Shown here: positions 53,586 through 62,819 of the stretch, one piece after another
Position numbering within the stretch: position 1 is the first letter of the stretch
How the letters are laid out: each line of letters opens with the position of its first letter
Source: Acidiluteibacter sp965660325
GTDB lineage: Bacteria; Bacteroidota; Bacteroidia; Flavobacteriales_E; Vicingaceae
NCBI GenBank assembly: GCA_965660325.1
Contig: CBFHZL010000004.1
Location: forward strand, 1 to 64,000
DNA: 64,000 nucleotides
Direction: 5' to 3'
The notes under the pieces: generated by a model
Told to the model about the DNA's origin: nothing
Seen by the model: only the letters and a program-made list of their open reading frames with translations
The model's database searches: none
Position numbers and translations under genes: made by a program

Positions 53586-54440
53586 TTAATCTACCAGTAC
53601 CACTAAGTACTTCGATGCTTTCCAAAATTCTTCAGGGTTTGTAATCACCAAGCTGTCGATTTGCTTATCGTCTCCTTTAAATTCATAAGACCCTTTAGGA
53701 TGTGTCGTTACTAAAGAAGCTTTTTTACTGTATATTAAGAAAGAGGTGGTTTTCGTCAAATCTATCTTGCTGAAATACTCTTCATTAAAGTCATTCTTTA
53801 ATGTTTTTTGCTTTCCTAAACCTAAGAACCCACCTTCTTTCGTCAATACATTCTTTTCATTTAGTTCATTATAGGTACCATAAGCGAAGTAGGCCGTGTT
53901 GATTTCTTCAATACTTTCTTCCAATGCTTTTTGCTTGCGCATATTTTCCAATGCCATTTCATCCAGTGACTGGTTCAGTTCAGTTACCTTAAAATTCATG
54001 CTGATTAACTCCTCTTTGAGACTTGCTATTTCTGCATCTTTAGATTGTACTCGCTTGCTTAAATTGGCAATCATCCGTTCCAATTCGCTCATCCTAATCC
54101 CAGACTTTTTGGCTTTTGATGACAATGACTCAATCAAATTATTATTATCAATCATCAATTTATTGATCATCTGTAAATCTCGATTGATTTTTTCCGTTTT
54201 ACCTAAACTCATCTCCGCGTCACCGTCAGTATTGATGGTGACTAGGTTTTCTCTTCGTTTAATTTCATCCAAATTATCTTGGATAAGGTTAAAGGTGGCC
54301 ATCATATCGTTGATGGTAGAATCTTTAGTAATGGCCTCACTCTCTAATGTTGTTTTTAGCTCTGTTAGTTGATCTACCTCCTCTTGGTTACATGCGAAGG
54401 TTACTACTGCCATCAAGACTATAATTGCATACTTTTTCAT
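53586..54440 (-). CDS. Coiled-coil lipoprotein, Cbp1-like
   Basis: 284 residues from the ATG at 54440, chosen because it begins the signal peptide MKKYAIIVLMAVVTFAC with lipidated C17; the longer reading upstream is AT-rich. Residues ~20-200 form a long coiled coil (heptads such as IASLKEELISMNFKVTEL). The C-terminus is a compact domain with YFAYGTYNELNEK, GGFLGLGKQKTL and NPEEFWKASKYLVVLVD. Bacteroidota proteins of this pattern are sometimes labelled Cbp1-family collagen-binding adhesin; I cannot confirm that function. The lipid anchor and coiled coil suggest a periplasmic or surface spacer. Monocistronic. Confidence 0.72.
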   Translation of the reverse strand: MKKYAIIVLMAVVTFACNQEEVDQLTELKTTLESEAITKDSTINDMMATFNLIQDNLDEIKRRENLVTINTDGDAEMSLGKTEKINRDLQMINKLMIDNNNLIESLSSKAKKSGIRMSELERMIANLSKRVQSKDAEIASLKEELISMNFKVTELNQSLDEMALENMRKQKALEESIEEINTAYFAYGTYNELNEKNVLTKEGGFLGLGKQKTLKNDFNEEYFSKIDLTKTTSFLIYSKKASLVTTHPKGSYEFKGDDKQIDSLVITNPEEFWKASKYLVVLVD

Positions 54441-54643
54441 TCTATTTCGATTTAATTTGTTTACGATTGACAATATAGAATTTTTATGCCATCTCATAAA
54501 TAAGTCAACAAATAAAATTAAACAACTAATTATCATTTAATTATATTTTTAAAACTATAAGTTAGGTTTAACAAGTGTAGAAAAATATCGCATATCCATA
54601 ATCAAACGGAAAGAATCTGAGGAAAAAAATACCAACTAAGCTG

Positions 54644-55213
54644 TTAGCTTAGACAAAGAAAACAGTTAGAGGTATGATCATTCACCATACCGGCAGCTTG
54701 CATAAAGGCATAACAAATGGTTGGGCCACAAAAGTTAAAGCCTTTCTTCTTTAGTGCCCTACTCATGGCTTTTGATGCGTCCGTTTGAGTAGGCAAGTCA
54801 GCAATAGAAGACGGCCTATTTATTTGCGGTTGATGGTCGACAAATGACCACAAAAAGTGACTAAAACTCTCCTCTTCTTCAGCAAAAGAAAGAAAACCAT
54901 GTGCCCCTTTTATCGTCGCATTTATTTTACCCCTATGCCGAATAATTCCTTCGTTTTTCATCAGCTCTTCCACTTTATTATCGTCGTATGCTGCGATAAT
55001 TTCTGGTTGAAACTCATCAAAAGCTCTTCGAAAATTTTCTCTTTTCTTAAGCACCGTAATCCAACTAAGTCCCGCCTGAAAACCTTCTAGCATCAGCAAT
55101 TCGAATAACTCCCGATCATTTCGTTGAGGCACTCCCCACTCTGTATCGTGGTAGTTCATATAAAGCGGATCTTGAGAAACCCAGCCACAACGTATTATCT
55201 GATTTTCAGTCAT
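54644..55213 (-). CDS. tag: DNA-3-methyladenine glycosylase I
   Basis: Removes 3-methyladenine from alkylated DNA. RCGWVSQDPLYMNYHDTEWG (from residue 8) is diagnostic. Zinc ligands are C9, H22, H180 and C184 as in E. coli Tag, and E43 (LLMLEGFQAGLSW) matches the catalytic-pocket glutamate. 189 residues, typical. The ATG at 55213 is used rather than an upstream TTG. It overlaps the DUF4249 gene by 8 nt, so it is the third gene of the TonB-receptor operon, an odd place for a repair enzyme. Confidence 0.95.
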   Translation of the reverse strand: MTENQIIRCGWVSQDPLYMNYHDTEWGVPQRNDRELFELLMLEGFQAGLSWITVLKKRENFRRAFDEFQPEIIAAYDDNKVEELMKNEGIIRHRGKINATIKGAHGFLSFAEEEESFSHFLWSFVDHQPQINRPSSIADLPTQTDASKAMSRALKKKGFNFCGPTICYAFMQAAGMVNDHTSNCFLCLS

Positions 55214-56063
55214 GTTCTGCAACTATGGTAAAGTTATACCGATTAGAGAGTGAAGTTACGGAAAAGTAACCCAGAGCCCCATTCGATATATTTCCTTTCA
55301 CATTGGCAGGTGGCCCATCAAAAGGAGTTCCTCTAAATTCTGTCTCCAATAAGGAGGTAATCACGAAGGTATAAAAATCCTCAGTGACATGCACCGTTTC
55401 TATGCCAACCTGAATGCTGTCTTTCTTGCGAGGAGGAGAAAAATTATAATCCAAGAAGGATGGTTCCCTTATTTGATAAATTGTTCCGCCATCAATGTAG
55501 GAACCATCGACAAAGTCATCATTCTGAAACGATGTATAGCGGAGTGTATCATTAATCCATTCCCCATCGATATACACATGCCATAAATAACTATCGCCCA
55601 TACCTGCAGGCTCTTGTGTCCAAATCTCAAGATTATATAACGATGCAAATGGCAAATATTCGTAAGACATACTGTCAATTTGCGTGTTTCGACGCATGGT
55701 TTCAGTTGCCGTGTATTGCTCTCCATTGGCCAATTCAATTTGCAAGGTATAGGTTGCACCGATCACACCGGAGTCCGCAGCCAAATTCTGATAGACTCCC
55801 GGAGAAATCTCATCAAATAATATGGTTTGATTATTTCCAACAATACTCACTGTTGCCCCTGTTTCTGCAGGTGCTTCGTTGGGCTGATAAAAAGCAGTAC
55901 TGCGGCTTAATTTTACTTCATGTTGCTTGGCTTCGTTGGTCAGCGTGCCCTCGACTACTAACAGATTGGTAGAATCACCTGAAAGGTCAAATTCAATCTC
56001 CTCGGTGCAGGCTGTTGTCAATAGCATGCCAACAAAGGCGTATATAGTCAAATACTTTTTCAT
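55206..56063 (-). CDS. DUF4249 outer-membrane lipoprotein
   Basis: 285 residues. Lipobox LLTTAC gives a lipidated cysteine at C19, then TEEIEFDLSGDSTNLLVVEG, the typical start of DUF4249, an Ig-like N-terminal domain (NNQTILFDEISPGVYQ) and a second beta-rich part. DUF4249 genes nearly always follow a TonB-dependent receptor gene, and this one overlaps the receptor stop by 1 nt (TAATG). It probably acts as a surface lid or accessory protein like SusD, but the substrate is unknown. Confidence 0.88.
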   Translation of the reverse strand: MKKYLTIYAFVGMLLTTACTEEIEFDLSGDSTNLLVVEGTLTNEAKQHEVKLSRSTAFYQPNEAPAETGATVSIVGNNQTILFDEISPGVYQNLAADSGVIGATYTLQIELANGEQYTATETMRRNTQIDSMSYEYLPFASLYNLEIWTQEPAGMGDSYLWHVYIDGEWINDTLRYTSFQNDDFVDGSYIDGGTIYQIREPSFLDYNFSPPRKKDSIQVGIETVHVTEDFYTFVITSLLETEFRGTPFDGPPANVKGNISNGALGYFSVTSLSNRYNFTIVAEHD

Positions 56064-58405
56064 TAGAACTTGAAATTATAGGTTACGGATGGCACAATAC
56101 CAAAGAAATAAACTTTCTCTGCAAATGTTGTTTGTGTGTTTTCTCTTCGTTTGAAATTGATGGTAAATGCATTGAATCGATTATAGGCATTGAACAGGGA
56201 AAAATTTAAGTTGCTTTGCCACTTCACCTTTCCTCCAAACATCCTTTTGTCTTTTAAGAAATAAGTCGCTGTTAAATCCATTCGGTGATAGCTTGGCATT
56301 TGTTCGGTATTTCTATCCGAGTAAGTAGGAATGTACGTATCACGATACTCAAATTTCCCATTAGGCACTGTAATCGGCCGACCACTTGCAAACACCCAGA
56401 CCAAACCAAACTGCCAACGGTCAGATAATTCATAATTTACCACCACTGAAATGTCATGTGTACGGTTATACGGTGCTAAGAAGCGCTCACCTTGATTAAT
56501 TTCAGGAATATCGCGCTCTGCACGGGACAAGGTGTAACTTACCCATCCATTTAGCTTTCCGCTCGTTTTCTGCAACATCAATTCCAGGCCATATGCCTCT
56601 GCTGTACCCACGCGTATTTCTCCTTCTACATAGCGATTAAAAAAAATTTCAGCATGATCTTTAAAGTCGATCACATTCTGCATGGTTTTATAATAGGCCT
56701 CCGCAGAGAATTCATATTGATTGCCCTTAAAGTTTCTAAAGTAACCTATTGAAACTTGGTCAGAAAGCTGTGGCTTAATGTTTGGGCCTGAAGCAAAATA
56801 AGAATTAAAGGGAGAAGAAGAAGTACTATTGACCGCTTGCTGAATGTATTGTGCAGTCCGCTGATAATTTGCCTTTAAGGAGCTAAACTCATTGAGTAAA
56901 TAACGCACTGAAAGTCGTGGCTCTAAATTGGCAAATGTATTGTAAATCTCTCCGCTACTGTAGGACACTGAATCTTGGAGCACGTATTCTTCCGGATTTG
57001 ACTCATCAAAAGAGTAGACCGTTCCTGATCCTACATTCTGAAAAACGGATAACCTCAACCCTGCTTCGAACGACCAAACTCCACCCCAGTCTATGGCATC
57101 GCTCAAGTAGGCGTGATGCTCTAAAGCAAAGGATTCAGGAAATGTCATGCTATTGACGAAACTTTCCCTACCGGCGTCAATCTCTACTGGTTTAAACGTG
57201 TGAAAAATCGAACCTGCACCAAACTGAACTGTGTGATTATCATTCAAAAAATAATTAAAATCAGCCTTCAGTTGATAATCCAATATCTGCGTGGTGGAAG
57301 TAAATTCTTGACTTCCATCAGGTATCCCTATTTGATAATCAAAATTACTCACGACTCCTGTAAAATTGCTCACCAACTTATCTGAAAAAACCTTGTTCCA
57401 CCGAAGCGTGGTTGTGGCATTGCCCCAATTCACCAATATTTGATCGCTTAGGCTTAAGACATCTCTCCCCAAATAAGCTGACAAGTAAAGACTGTTCTTC
57501 TCGTTGATTTGGTAATCTGCTTTGGCATTTAAATCATAGAAGAAAAGCCGACTGTCGCGGATATCTTCATCAGGTGCTAAAAATAGAAATGCATCCGCAT
57601 ACGTTCGTCTTCCTGCAATCATAAACGAACCTTTATTTTTTTTGATGGGACCATCTATGTAAAGCCGACTAGAAATTAAGCCGATACCTCCTGAAGCATT
57701 AAATTCATTTGGATCGCCTTCTTTCATGCGCACGTCCAATATGGAAGATAGTCGCCCACCATACCGAGCAGGTATGCCGCCTTTATACAGTTCTAAATCT
57801 TTTATGGCATCAGCATTAAATACAGAGAAAAAACCCAAAAAGTGACTAGGATTGTAAATGGGTGCGTCGTCCAATAAGACCAAATTTTGATCAATGCCAC
57901 CGCCACGAACATTATAGCCTGTCTGTCCCTCTCCTGATCCCTGCACGCCGGGCAGCAACTGTATGGTTTTTAATAAATCGACCTCGCCCATAAACGAAGG
58001 AATCTTCTTGATGGTCTCCATCTGTAAAATGGTAGAGCCCATATTCGTGCCTTTAACATTGTCTACCTTGCGGTCGCCCACAATCTTAACTTCTTCTACT
58101 TGCGTAACCGTAGGCACTAAACGAATTTTAAAAGTCGTATCAGCAGTAAGTGCAATGCGATACCTTTGCGGCTGATAACCAATAAAGCTAAACTTTAACG
58201 TATAGGTGTCAGTTGGTAAGGTTATAGAAAAAGCTCCATTCGTATTCGCACTTACCCCGGTTCCTTTTTTAACATCAACGACACTAGCACCTACCAAGGG
58301 CATATCATTATCCGCTCCAAAGATGGTACCGCTGATGATATACCTCTCCTGAGCAATCAACTGTGAGGTGATCAGCATTAGCGTTATAAGAAGGGAATTT
58401 CTCAT
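56063..58405 (-). CDS. TonB-dependent receptor with carboxypeptidase-like domain
   Basis: 780-residue outer-membrane receptor. Signal peptide 1-18; carboxypeptidase regulatory-like domain (~20-105; SFIGYQPQRYRI); plug domain (~120-235) with LLPGVQGSGEGQTGYNVRGG and LVLLDDAPIYNP; then a 22-strand-type barrel ending in VPSVTYNFKF with terminal Phe. The substrate is unknown; polymer-utilisation enzymes are absent nearby, so it may import peptides, metal complexes or vitamins. First gene of an operon with the DUF4249 lipoprotein and tag. Confidence 0.92.
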   Translation of the reverse strand: MRNSLLITLMLITSQLIAQERYIISGTIFGADNDMPLVGASVVDVKKGTGVSANTNGAFSITLPTDTYTLKFSFIGYQPQRYRIALTADTTFKIRLVPTVTQVEEVKIVGDRKVDNVKGTNMGSTILQMETIKKIPSFMGEVDLLKTIQLLPGVQGSGEGQTGYNVRGGGIDQNLVLLDDAPIYNPSHFLGFFSVFNADAIKDLELYKGGIPARYGGRLSSILDVRMKEGDPNEFNASGGIGLISSRLYIDGPIKKNKGSFMIAGRRTYADAFLFLAPDEDIRDSRLFFYDLNAKADYQINEKNSLYLSAYLGRDVLSLSDQILVNWGNATTTLRWNKVFSDKLVSNFTGVVSNFDYQIGIPDGSQEFTSTTQILDYQLKADFNYFLNDNHTVQFGAGSIFHTFKPVEIDAGRESFVNSMTFPESFALEHHAYLSDAIDWGGVWSFEAGLRLSVFQNVGSGTVYSFDESNPEEYVLQDSVSYSSGEIYNTFANLEPRLSVRYLLNEFSSLKANYQRTAQYIQQAVNSTSSSPFNSYFASGPNIKPQLSDQVSIGYFRNFKGNQYEFSAEAYYKTMQNVIDFKDHAEIFFNRYVEGEIRVGTAEAYGLELMLQKTSGKLNGWVSYTLSRAERDIPEINQGERFLAPYNRTHDISVVVNYELSDRWQFGLVWVFASGRPITVPNGKFEYRDTYIPTYSDRNTEQMPSYHRMDLTATYFLKDKRMFGGKVKWQSNLNFSLFNAYNRFNAFTINFKRRENTQTTFAEKVYFFGIVPSVTYNFKF

Positions 58406-58440
58406 GACGGTTCAAACAATTAAATGACCATAAAGTTGAA

Positions 58441-58448
58441 CAAATTTA
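58441..58448 (-). promoter_or_regulatory. -7 promoter element for the TonB-receptor operon
   Basis: TAAATTTG on the minus strand matches TAnnTTTG, about 36 nt upstream of the ATG at 58405. No -33 was found. Confidence 0.4.
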
Positions 58449-58672
58449 AGGGTTTACTGCCTTAATTTATTGTTAGCTTGCTTGTAAAGCATACATGTAA
58501 ACTTAAAAAATATGAACTCCATCCACTAAATACCTCGATAACATTTCCAATACATTTCATGAACAAAATGGAGTGCATCGACTAACTAGCTCTTACCTAA
58601 AATCTCGCACAAACAATTTATTATCTTAATTCTTTTTACCATATTTACAGTTAAATCTTAAACAGAAAAACG

Positions 58673-59509
58673 ATGAAAATTAAACTATTGGGAATCGCGC
58701 TAACGCTCATTACTGCTAGTGGCTTTGCACAAAACAGCTATGCGGATGCACAAAAGTCATCCTCGGCTAAATTAAACGTGGCTTATTTCTCTAATTATCC
58801 TATGGCTTACGCTGATGGAAGTGCGATAAAAGGCATTGAAGTGGACATATTGCACTCTTTTACAGACTGGCTTGCAGAAAACAAAGGAATTAAAGCCTCA
58901 CTTAATTTGCAGAGCTACAACAACTTTAGCGAAATGATTGACGTTGTAAAAAAGGGAGAAGATAACTTCGTAGGCGCAGGTAGTATCGCAATAACGGATA
59001 GTAGAAAAGAAAAACTAAACTTTTCGGCTCCTTACCTACGCAATACCTCTATTTTGGTCAGCAGTGGAAAATTAAAAACAGCTACAACTCAAGAGGAGTT
59101 GCAAAATATTTTTGAAGGACAAAAGGGCGCTGCGGTAAAGAACAGTGTGCATTCTCTTTACATTGAAAATGTGAGTTTAACCTATGACACCGAACTGAAT
59201 GTAGCCTATTATAGAAACACGGATGAAGTTTTGAAAGCACTTCGATCAGGTGATGCATCTTTTGCATTTTTAGATGTGCTTTCTTTCTGGAACTTCATGA
59301 AAGACAGCAAAAAGTTTTATAAAATTCAAAAATTTGTAGCATCAGAAGATGAGTACTTCGGCTTTGTATTTCCAAAAGACAGCGATTGGAACGAGCCGTT
59401 TAATGAGTTTTTTGAAACTGGATTCGGCTTTACGGCTACAAAAGAATATCGCGAAATACTTGAAAAGTATTTAGGTTATGAGATAATTGACAAGGTAGAA
59501 TTGGATTAA
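58673..59509 (+). CDS. Orphan family 3 solute-binding protein
   Basis: 278 residues. Signal peptide 1-19 ending at GFAQ. The mature protein has the family 3 (amino-acid type) periplasmic binding fold: LNVAYFSNYPMAYADG (about 34-49), KGIEVDILHSFTDWLAENKG, the ITDSRKEKLNFSAPYLRNTS block (about 107-126) with the ligand-binding arginine, and the second lobe around VLKALRSGDASFAFLD. No ABC permease or ATPase gene lies nearby and there is no linked histidine kinase or transglycosylase, so the partner is unknown. The stop overlaps the convergent 59506 gene by 4 nt. Confidence 0.85.
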   Translation: MKIKLLGIALTLITASGFAQNSYADAQKSSSAKLNVAYFSNYPMAYADGSAIKGIEVDILHSFTDWLAENKGIKASLNLQSYNNFSEMIDVVKKGEDNFVGAGSIAITDSRKEKLNFSAPYLRNTSILVSSGKLKTATTQEELQNIFEGQKGAAVKNSVHSLYIENVSLTYDTELNVAYYRNTDEVLKALRSGDASFAFLDVLSFWNFMKDSKKFYKIQKFVASEDEYFGFVFPKDSDWNEPFNEFFETGFGFTATKEYREILEKYLGYEIIDKVELD

Positions 59510-60018
59510 AATTTCTTCTTTACCAACTTATTGAGCTTTTTCATGATGAGACGATAGTCATAGACTTTCATCTCATCTAAATGAAATAGAATATAGATAT
59601 CGCCGGTGGTTAGGTCTTTGATGTAGAAATCATATATCAATAAAATACCTGACTCCGGCGATTTCATTAAGCGTTCGTTATCAAAACAATTTGATTCTAA
59701 TACATACTTGTACCCTGCTCCAACCAACTTTTCATAAGATGAGTGACCGGCGATAGCATACTTAAACGGGTATTCAATTGCTGAAGTCCGCAAGTATTCA
59801 TTGGCTTGTTCTACTGCTCGATTATGTAACTTTTTTCGCCTACGGATATACTTCTCCTCTTCTCCTTCGGGTTTCTTCTCATTAATATTTATTGGCTCGT
59901 AGTTAAGTAGAATCAATTTTTGTTCATTCAAATCATCGGGCAAACCTTCGTATTCGCGTTGAGCAATTGAAAGCAGCGGAAGGATAATAAGTGCAAGAAA
60001 AGTTAGTGATCTGGTCAT
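59506..60018 (-). CDS. Small secreted protein, unknown function
   Basis: 170 residues from the ATG at 60018, preferred because it starts the signal peptide MTRSLTFLALIILPLLSIAQ; a longer form begins at 60039. The mature part is highly charged (EKKPEGEEEKYIRRRKKLHNRAV near 52-75 in two blocks) and ends with a lysine-rich helix (KKLNKLVKKKF). I do not recognise the family. It lies 38 nt downstream of nothing but the clc gene on the same strand, so it may be the distal gene of a clc transcript. Confidence 0.6.
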   Translation of the reverse strand: MTRSLTFLALIILPLLSIAQREYEGLPDDLNEQKLILLNYEPININEKKPEGEEEKYIRRRKKLHNRAVEQANEYLRTSAIEYPFKYAIAGHSSYEKLVGAGYKYVLESNCFDNERLMKSPESGILLIYDFYIKDLTTGDIYILFHLDEMKVYDYRLIMKKLNKLVKKKF

Positions 60019-60076
60019 TGGTATTATTTTAATTGGCACAGCAAGGTACGCTATTTACAATAAATGCGCCATTTAC

Positions 60077-61849
60077 TTATTCGGAAAAATCCATTAATAT
60101 TTTGCGATAAGCATTGAACAACTTGGATTTGGATACAAAACCGATGTAATGTCCCTCATCAATTACAGGCAAATTCCATGCACCAGTTCGCTGAAATTTC
60201 TGCATTACACTGTCCATGGTGTCAGTACTGGAAACACAATCTGGATAATCTGTCATAAAATCACTTACGAATAAGGTGTCGTATTGACTAGCATCAAACA
60301 TAATTTTACGAATATCGTCCAATGTTACTATCCCAAGTAGTTGATGGTCTTCATCCACTACCGGAAACAAGTTTCGCTTTGACTTGGCGACAACTTTCAC
60401 CAACTGCCCCAATGAATCTTCAGGCCGAATAACTTTAAACTCTGTTTCTATTTCAGAGCTTAATTTCATTAAGGTGAGCACAGCTTTATCTTTATCATGG
60501 GTGATTAACTCACCTCTTTTTGCTAATTGCATGGTATATAAAGAGTGCGGCACAAAATACTTGGCCGTGAGAAAGCTAATGGCAGCTGAAACCATTAATG
60601 GAATGATTAGTTCATACGAGGCGGTAATTTCTGCAATTAAAAAGAGCGCAGTCAATGGGGCATGCAATACACCTGCTAGTATGCCTGCCATACCGACTAA
60701 AATAAAATTCTTTTCTGATACTTGAAAAAAGGTGAAATGGTTGATTAACTTAGAGAAAACAAATCCGGTTGTAGCTCCTAAAAAGAGAGATGGAGCAAAT
60801 ATTCCACCAATACCACCTGCACCAAAGGTAACAGACGTTGCTACTGCTTTAAACAGCATCATTACAAACAAAAGGCCGATCGCAACCAACACATTGTCTC
60901 GGTATTCATACAGCATGGAACCATCAAACACTTCTCGATAGTTACCTGAAAGCAACTCGTTAATGGTTGAAAATCCTTCTCCATAAAGCGGTGGAATTAA
61001 AAAAACAAGACCTCCAAGAACACCGCCACCAATAAGCAACTTAGTATACGCATTTGAAATATTTGCAAACCTAGCCTCAATGGCCCAATACACCTTACTG
61101 AAGTATACAGAAACCAAACCTGCAAACACGCCCAGTAGTACATAAAACAGGGTATCGTTTAGTGTAAAAAGTTCTGTAATTTCAACATTAAATAAAACTG
61201 CGTCTCCGGCTATAAAACGAGATGTAATTGCTGCTGAAACCGAAGCGAGTAGCAAAGGAATAAGCGAACCAGCAGTTAAGTCAAGCATAATAACTTCTAA
61301 AGCGAATACAATGGCTGCAATTGGCGCATTAAATATTCCGGCCATAGCACCTGCTGCTCCACAACCTAACAGCAGCGTTGTTGCTTTATAATTCACTCTA
61401 CCAAACCGGCCAAAATTAGATCCGATGGCTGATGCAGTGCTTACTGCAGGCCCTTCCAGACCAACAGATCCGCCAAACCCAACAGTTAAAACACTTGATA
61501 CAATTGAAGCGTACATATTAAAGCGCTGAATGACCGAATTTTTCTTTGAAATGGCGTATAACGTGGATGGTATCCCATGACCCACTTTTTTCTTAAGAAT
61601 GATTTTTAAAAAAATAATGGTCAAGAGAATACCAACAATCGGGTAGATGAAGTAAAGGTAATTATGGTAGTTGATGACAAAAGAGTGGGTCAAAAGCGAT
61701 TGTACCCAATGCACCAAGTTTTTCATAATCACAGCAGAAATTCCTGCTGCAAAACCAACTGCTATACTCAGCAGCATAATCCACTGCTTATTGGCGATAT
61801 GTCGCCTGCGCCATAGGTGGAAAGCTGTTAGGGTTTTTCGCTGATTCAT
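60077..61849 (-). CDS. ClC-type chloride channel/transporter with CBS pair
   Basis: 590-residue anion transporter. Membrane domain (~25-430) with the selectivity motif GHGIP (90-94; GSGIP in E. coli ClcA), the gating-glutamate motif GSVGLEGP (E132), FNAPIAAIVFALEV (173-186), a GGIGGIFAPSL motif near 345, and a C-terminal pair of CBS domains (~445-585). The external gating glutamate is conserved, but the internal proton-path glutamate (E203 of ClcA) is valine (V186) and the S107 equivalent is H91. Whether it works as channel or exchanger is open. A -7 element ends 5 nt before the ATG. 59506-60018 lies downstream on the same strand. Confidence 0.9.
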   Translation of the reverse strand: MNQRKTLTAFHLWRRRHIANKQWIMLLSIAVGFAAGISAVIMKNLVHWVQSLLTHSFVINYHNYLYFIYPIVGILLTIIFLKIILKKKVGHGIPSTLYAISKKNSVIQRFNMYASIVSSVLTVGFGGSVGLEGPAVSTASAIGSNFGRFGRVNYKATTLLLGCGAAGAMAGIFNAPIAAIVFALEVIMLDLTAGSLIPLLLASVSAAITSRFIAGDAVLFNVEITELFTLNDTLFYVLLGVFAGLVSVYFSKVYWAIEARFANISNAYTKLLIGGGVLGGLVFLIPPLYGEGFSTINELLSGNYREVFDGSMLYEYRDNVLVAIGLLFVMMLFKAVATSVTFGAGGIGGIFAPSLFLGATTGFVFSKLINHFTFFQVSEKNFILVGMAGILAGVLHAPLTALFLIAEITASYELIIPLMVSAAISFLTAKYFVPHSLYTMQLAKRGELITHDKDKAVLTLMKLSSEIETEFKVIRPEDSLGQLVKVVAKSKRNLFPVVDEDHQLLGIVTLDDIRKIMFDASQYDTLFVSDFMTDYPDCVSSTDTMDSVMQKFQRTGAWNLPVIDEGHYIGFVSKSKLFNAYRKILMDFSE

Positions 61850-61854
61850 CGGGA

Positions 61855-61862
61855 CAAAAGTA
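61855..61862 (-). promoter_or_regulatory. -7 promoter element abutting clc start
   Basis: TACTTTTG on the minus strand ends 5 nt before the ATG at 61849; the mRNA would be leaderless or nearly so. Confidence 0.5.
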
Positions 61863-61934
61863 ACAATTTATCTAGGAGGGCGAAGGGCTCCTTTAGCATC
61901 AAAGTAAGGTGATCCAAGAATCAACCTAGAATGC

Positions 61935-62810
61935 CTAATGCTTCTGATTATTTGGGCTTCGTTTATCCGATATAAGGTGTAAATCTCGCTGTGGAAAAGG
62001 AATCTGAATGCCTTTCTCAACAAACTGACGATTGATTTCAAAGCGTAGATTACTTTTAGTGTTCTCTATTCTCCATACTTGCTCGGTCCAAAAGAATAAT
62101 TCAAAATCTAATGAACTATCACCAAAGTCGGAAAAGCGAACAAAGGCCGGAATACGCGTGGTGATGGTCTTTTCATTTTTGGCAACATCCAAAAGAATAT
62201 CTCTTACTTTCTCAACATCAGAACCATAGGCTACACCCACCTTCACATTAAAACGAGTTAACTTATTACTATTGCTCCAGTTCACTACCCGCTTGTTGAT
62301 CAATTCGGAATTGGGGACTACCATCATGATACCATCTCGGGTACGGACTTTTGAGGTTCTTAGGTTGATCACTTTCACAACACCTACAATTCCATTATCC
62401 ATTTCAATCACGTCACTGACCTGAACATTGCCCTCAAACAGTAAAATAATTCCTGAAACCAAGTCTCTAAAGGCCTCTTGAAGTCCAAAACCCAAACCAA
62501 CAAATAGTGCGGTAGAACCAAAAATTAATACAGTTACATCGACACCAATACTTTTAAGCCCAACCAAAAGCCCGATAATATAAATCAAGTATTTAGCTAA
62601 TTGTACGATGGCGAATTGCTTTCCCTCATCGATCCATTGCTTTCCACCAATTTTTCGTTTTACAAAGGCCTCCATCGCTTTCACAAAAAAACGGACAGCT
62701 ACTAAGATGGTAATAAACACAAGAATGTGATACAAGGTAAAGGAATGGTCGGAAACCTCAATAATCTTGTATTCTAAAACACCTTTTAATTGCTTTAATA
62801 GCTCTTTCAT
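61935..62810 (-). CDS. MscS-family mechanosensitive channel
   Basis: 291 residues. Three N-terminal membrane helices (about 24-45, 66-84, 88-112) with the pore helix GLGFGLQEAFRDLVSGIILL (in part, about 105-124), then the cytoplasmic beta domain (VSDVIEMDNGIVGVVKVINL, PNSELINKRVVNWS) and the alpha-beta cage. It opens under membrane tension to release solutes on osmotic downshift. The length is close to E. coli MscS (286). It is 9 nt downstream of dnaG on the same strand and probably co-transcribed with it. Confidence 0.93.
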   Translation of the reverse strand: MKELLKQLKGVLEYKIIEVSDHSFTLYHILVFITILVAVRFFVKAMEAFVKRKIGGKQWIDEGKQFAIVQLAKYLIYIIGLLVGLKSIGVDVTVLIFGSTALFVGLGFGLQEAFRDLVSGIILLFEGNVQVSDVIEMDNGIVGVVKVINLRTSKVRTRDGIMMVVPNSELINKRVVNWSNSNKLTRFNVKVGVAYGSDVEKVRDILLDVAKNEKTITTRIPAFVRFSDFGDSSLDFELFFWTEQVWRIENTKSNLRFEINRQFVEKGIQIPFPQRDLHLISDKRSPNNQKH

Positions 62811-62819
62811 TTACTTGTA

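Noticed and set aside
53896..54372. 158-codon open frame opposite the coiled-coil lipoprotein
   Set aside because: It is the complement of a Glu/Leu/Ile-rich coiled coil; no start context or homology-like pattern.
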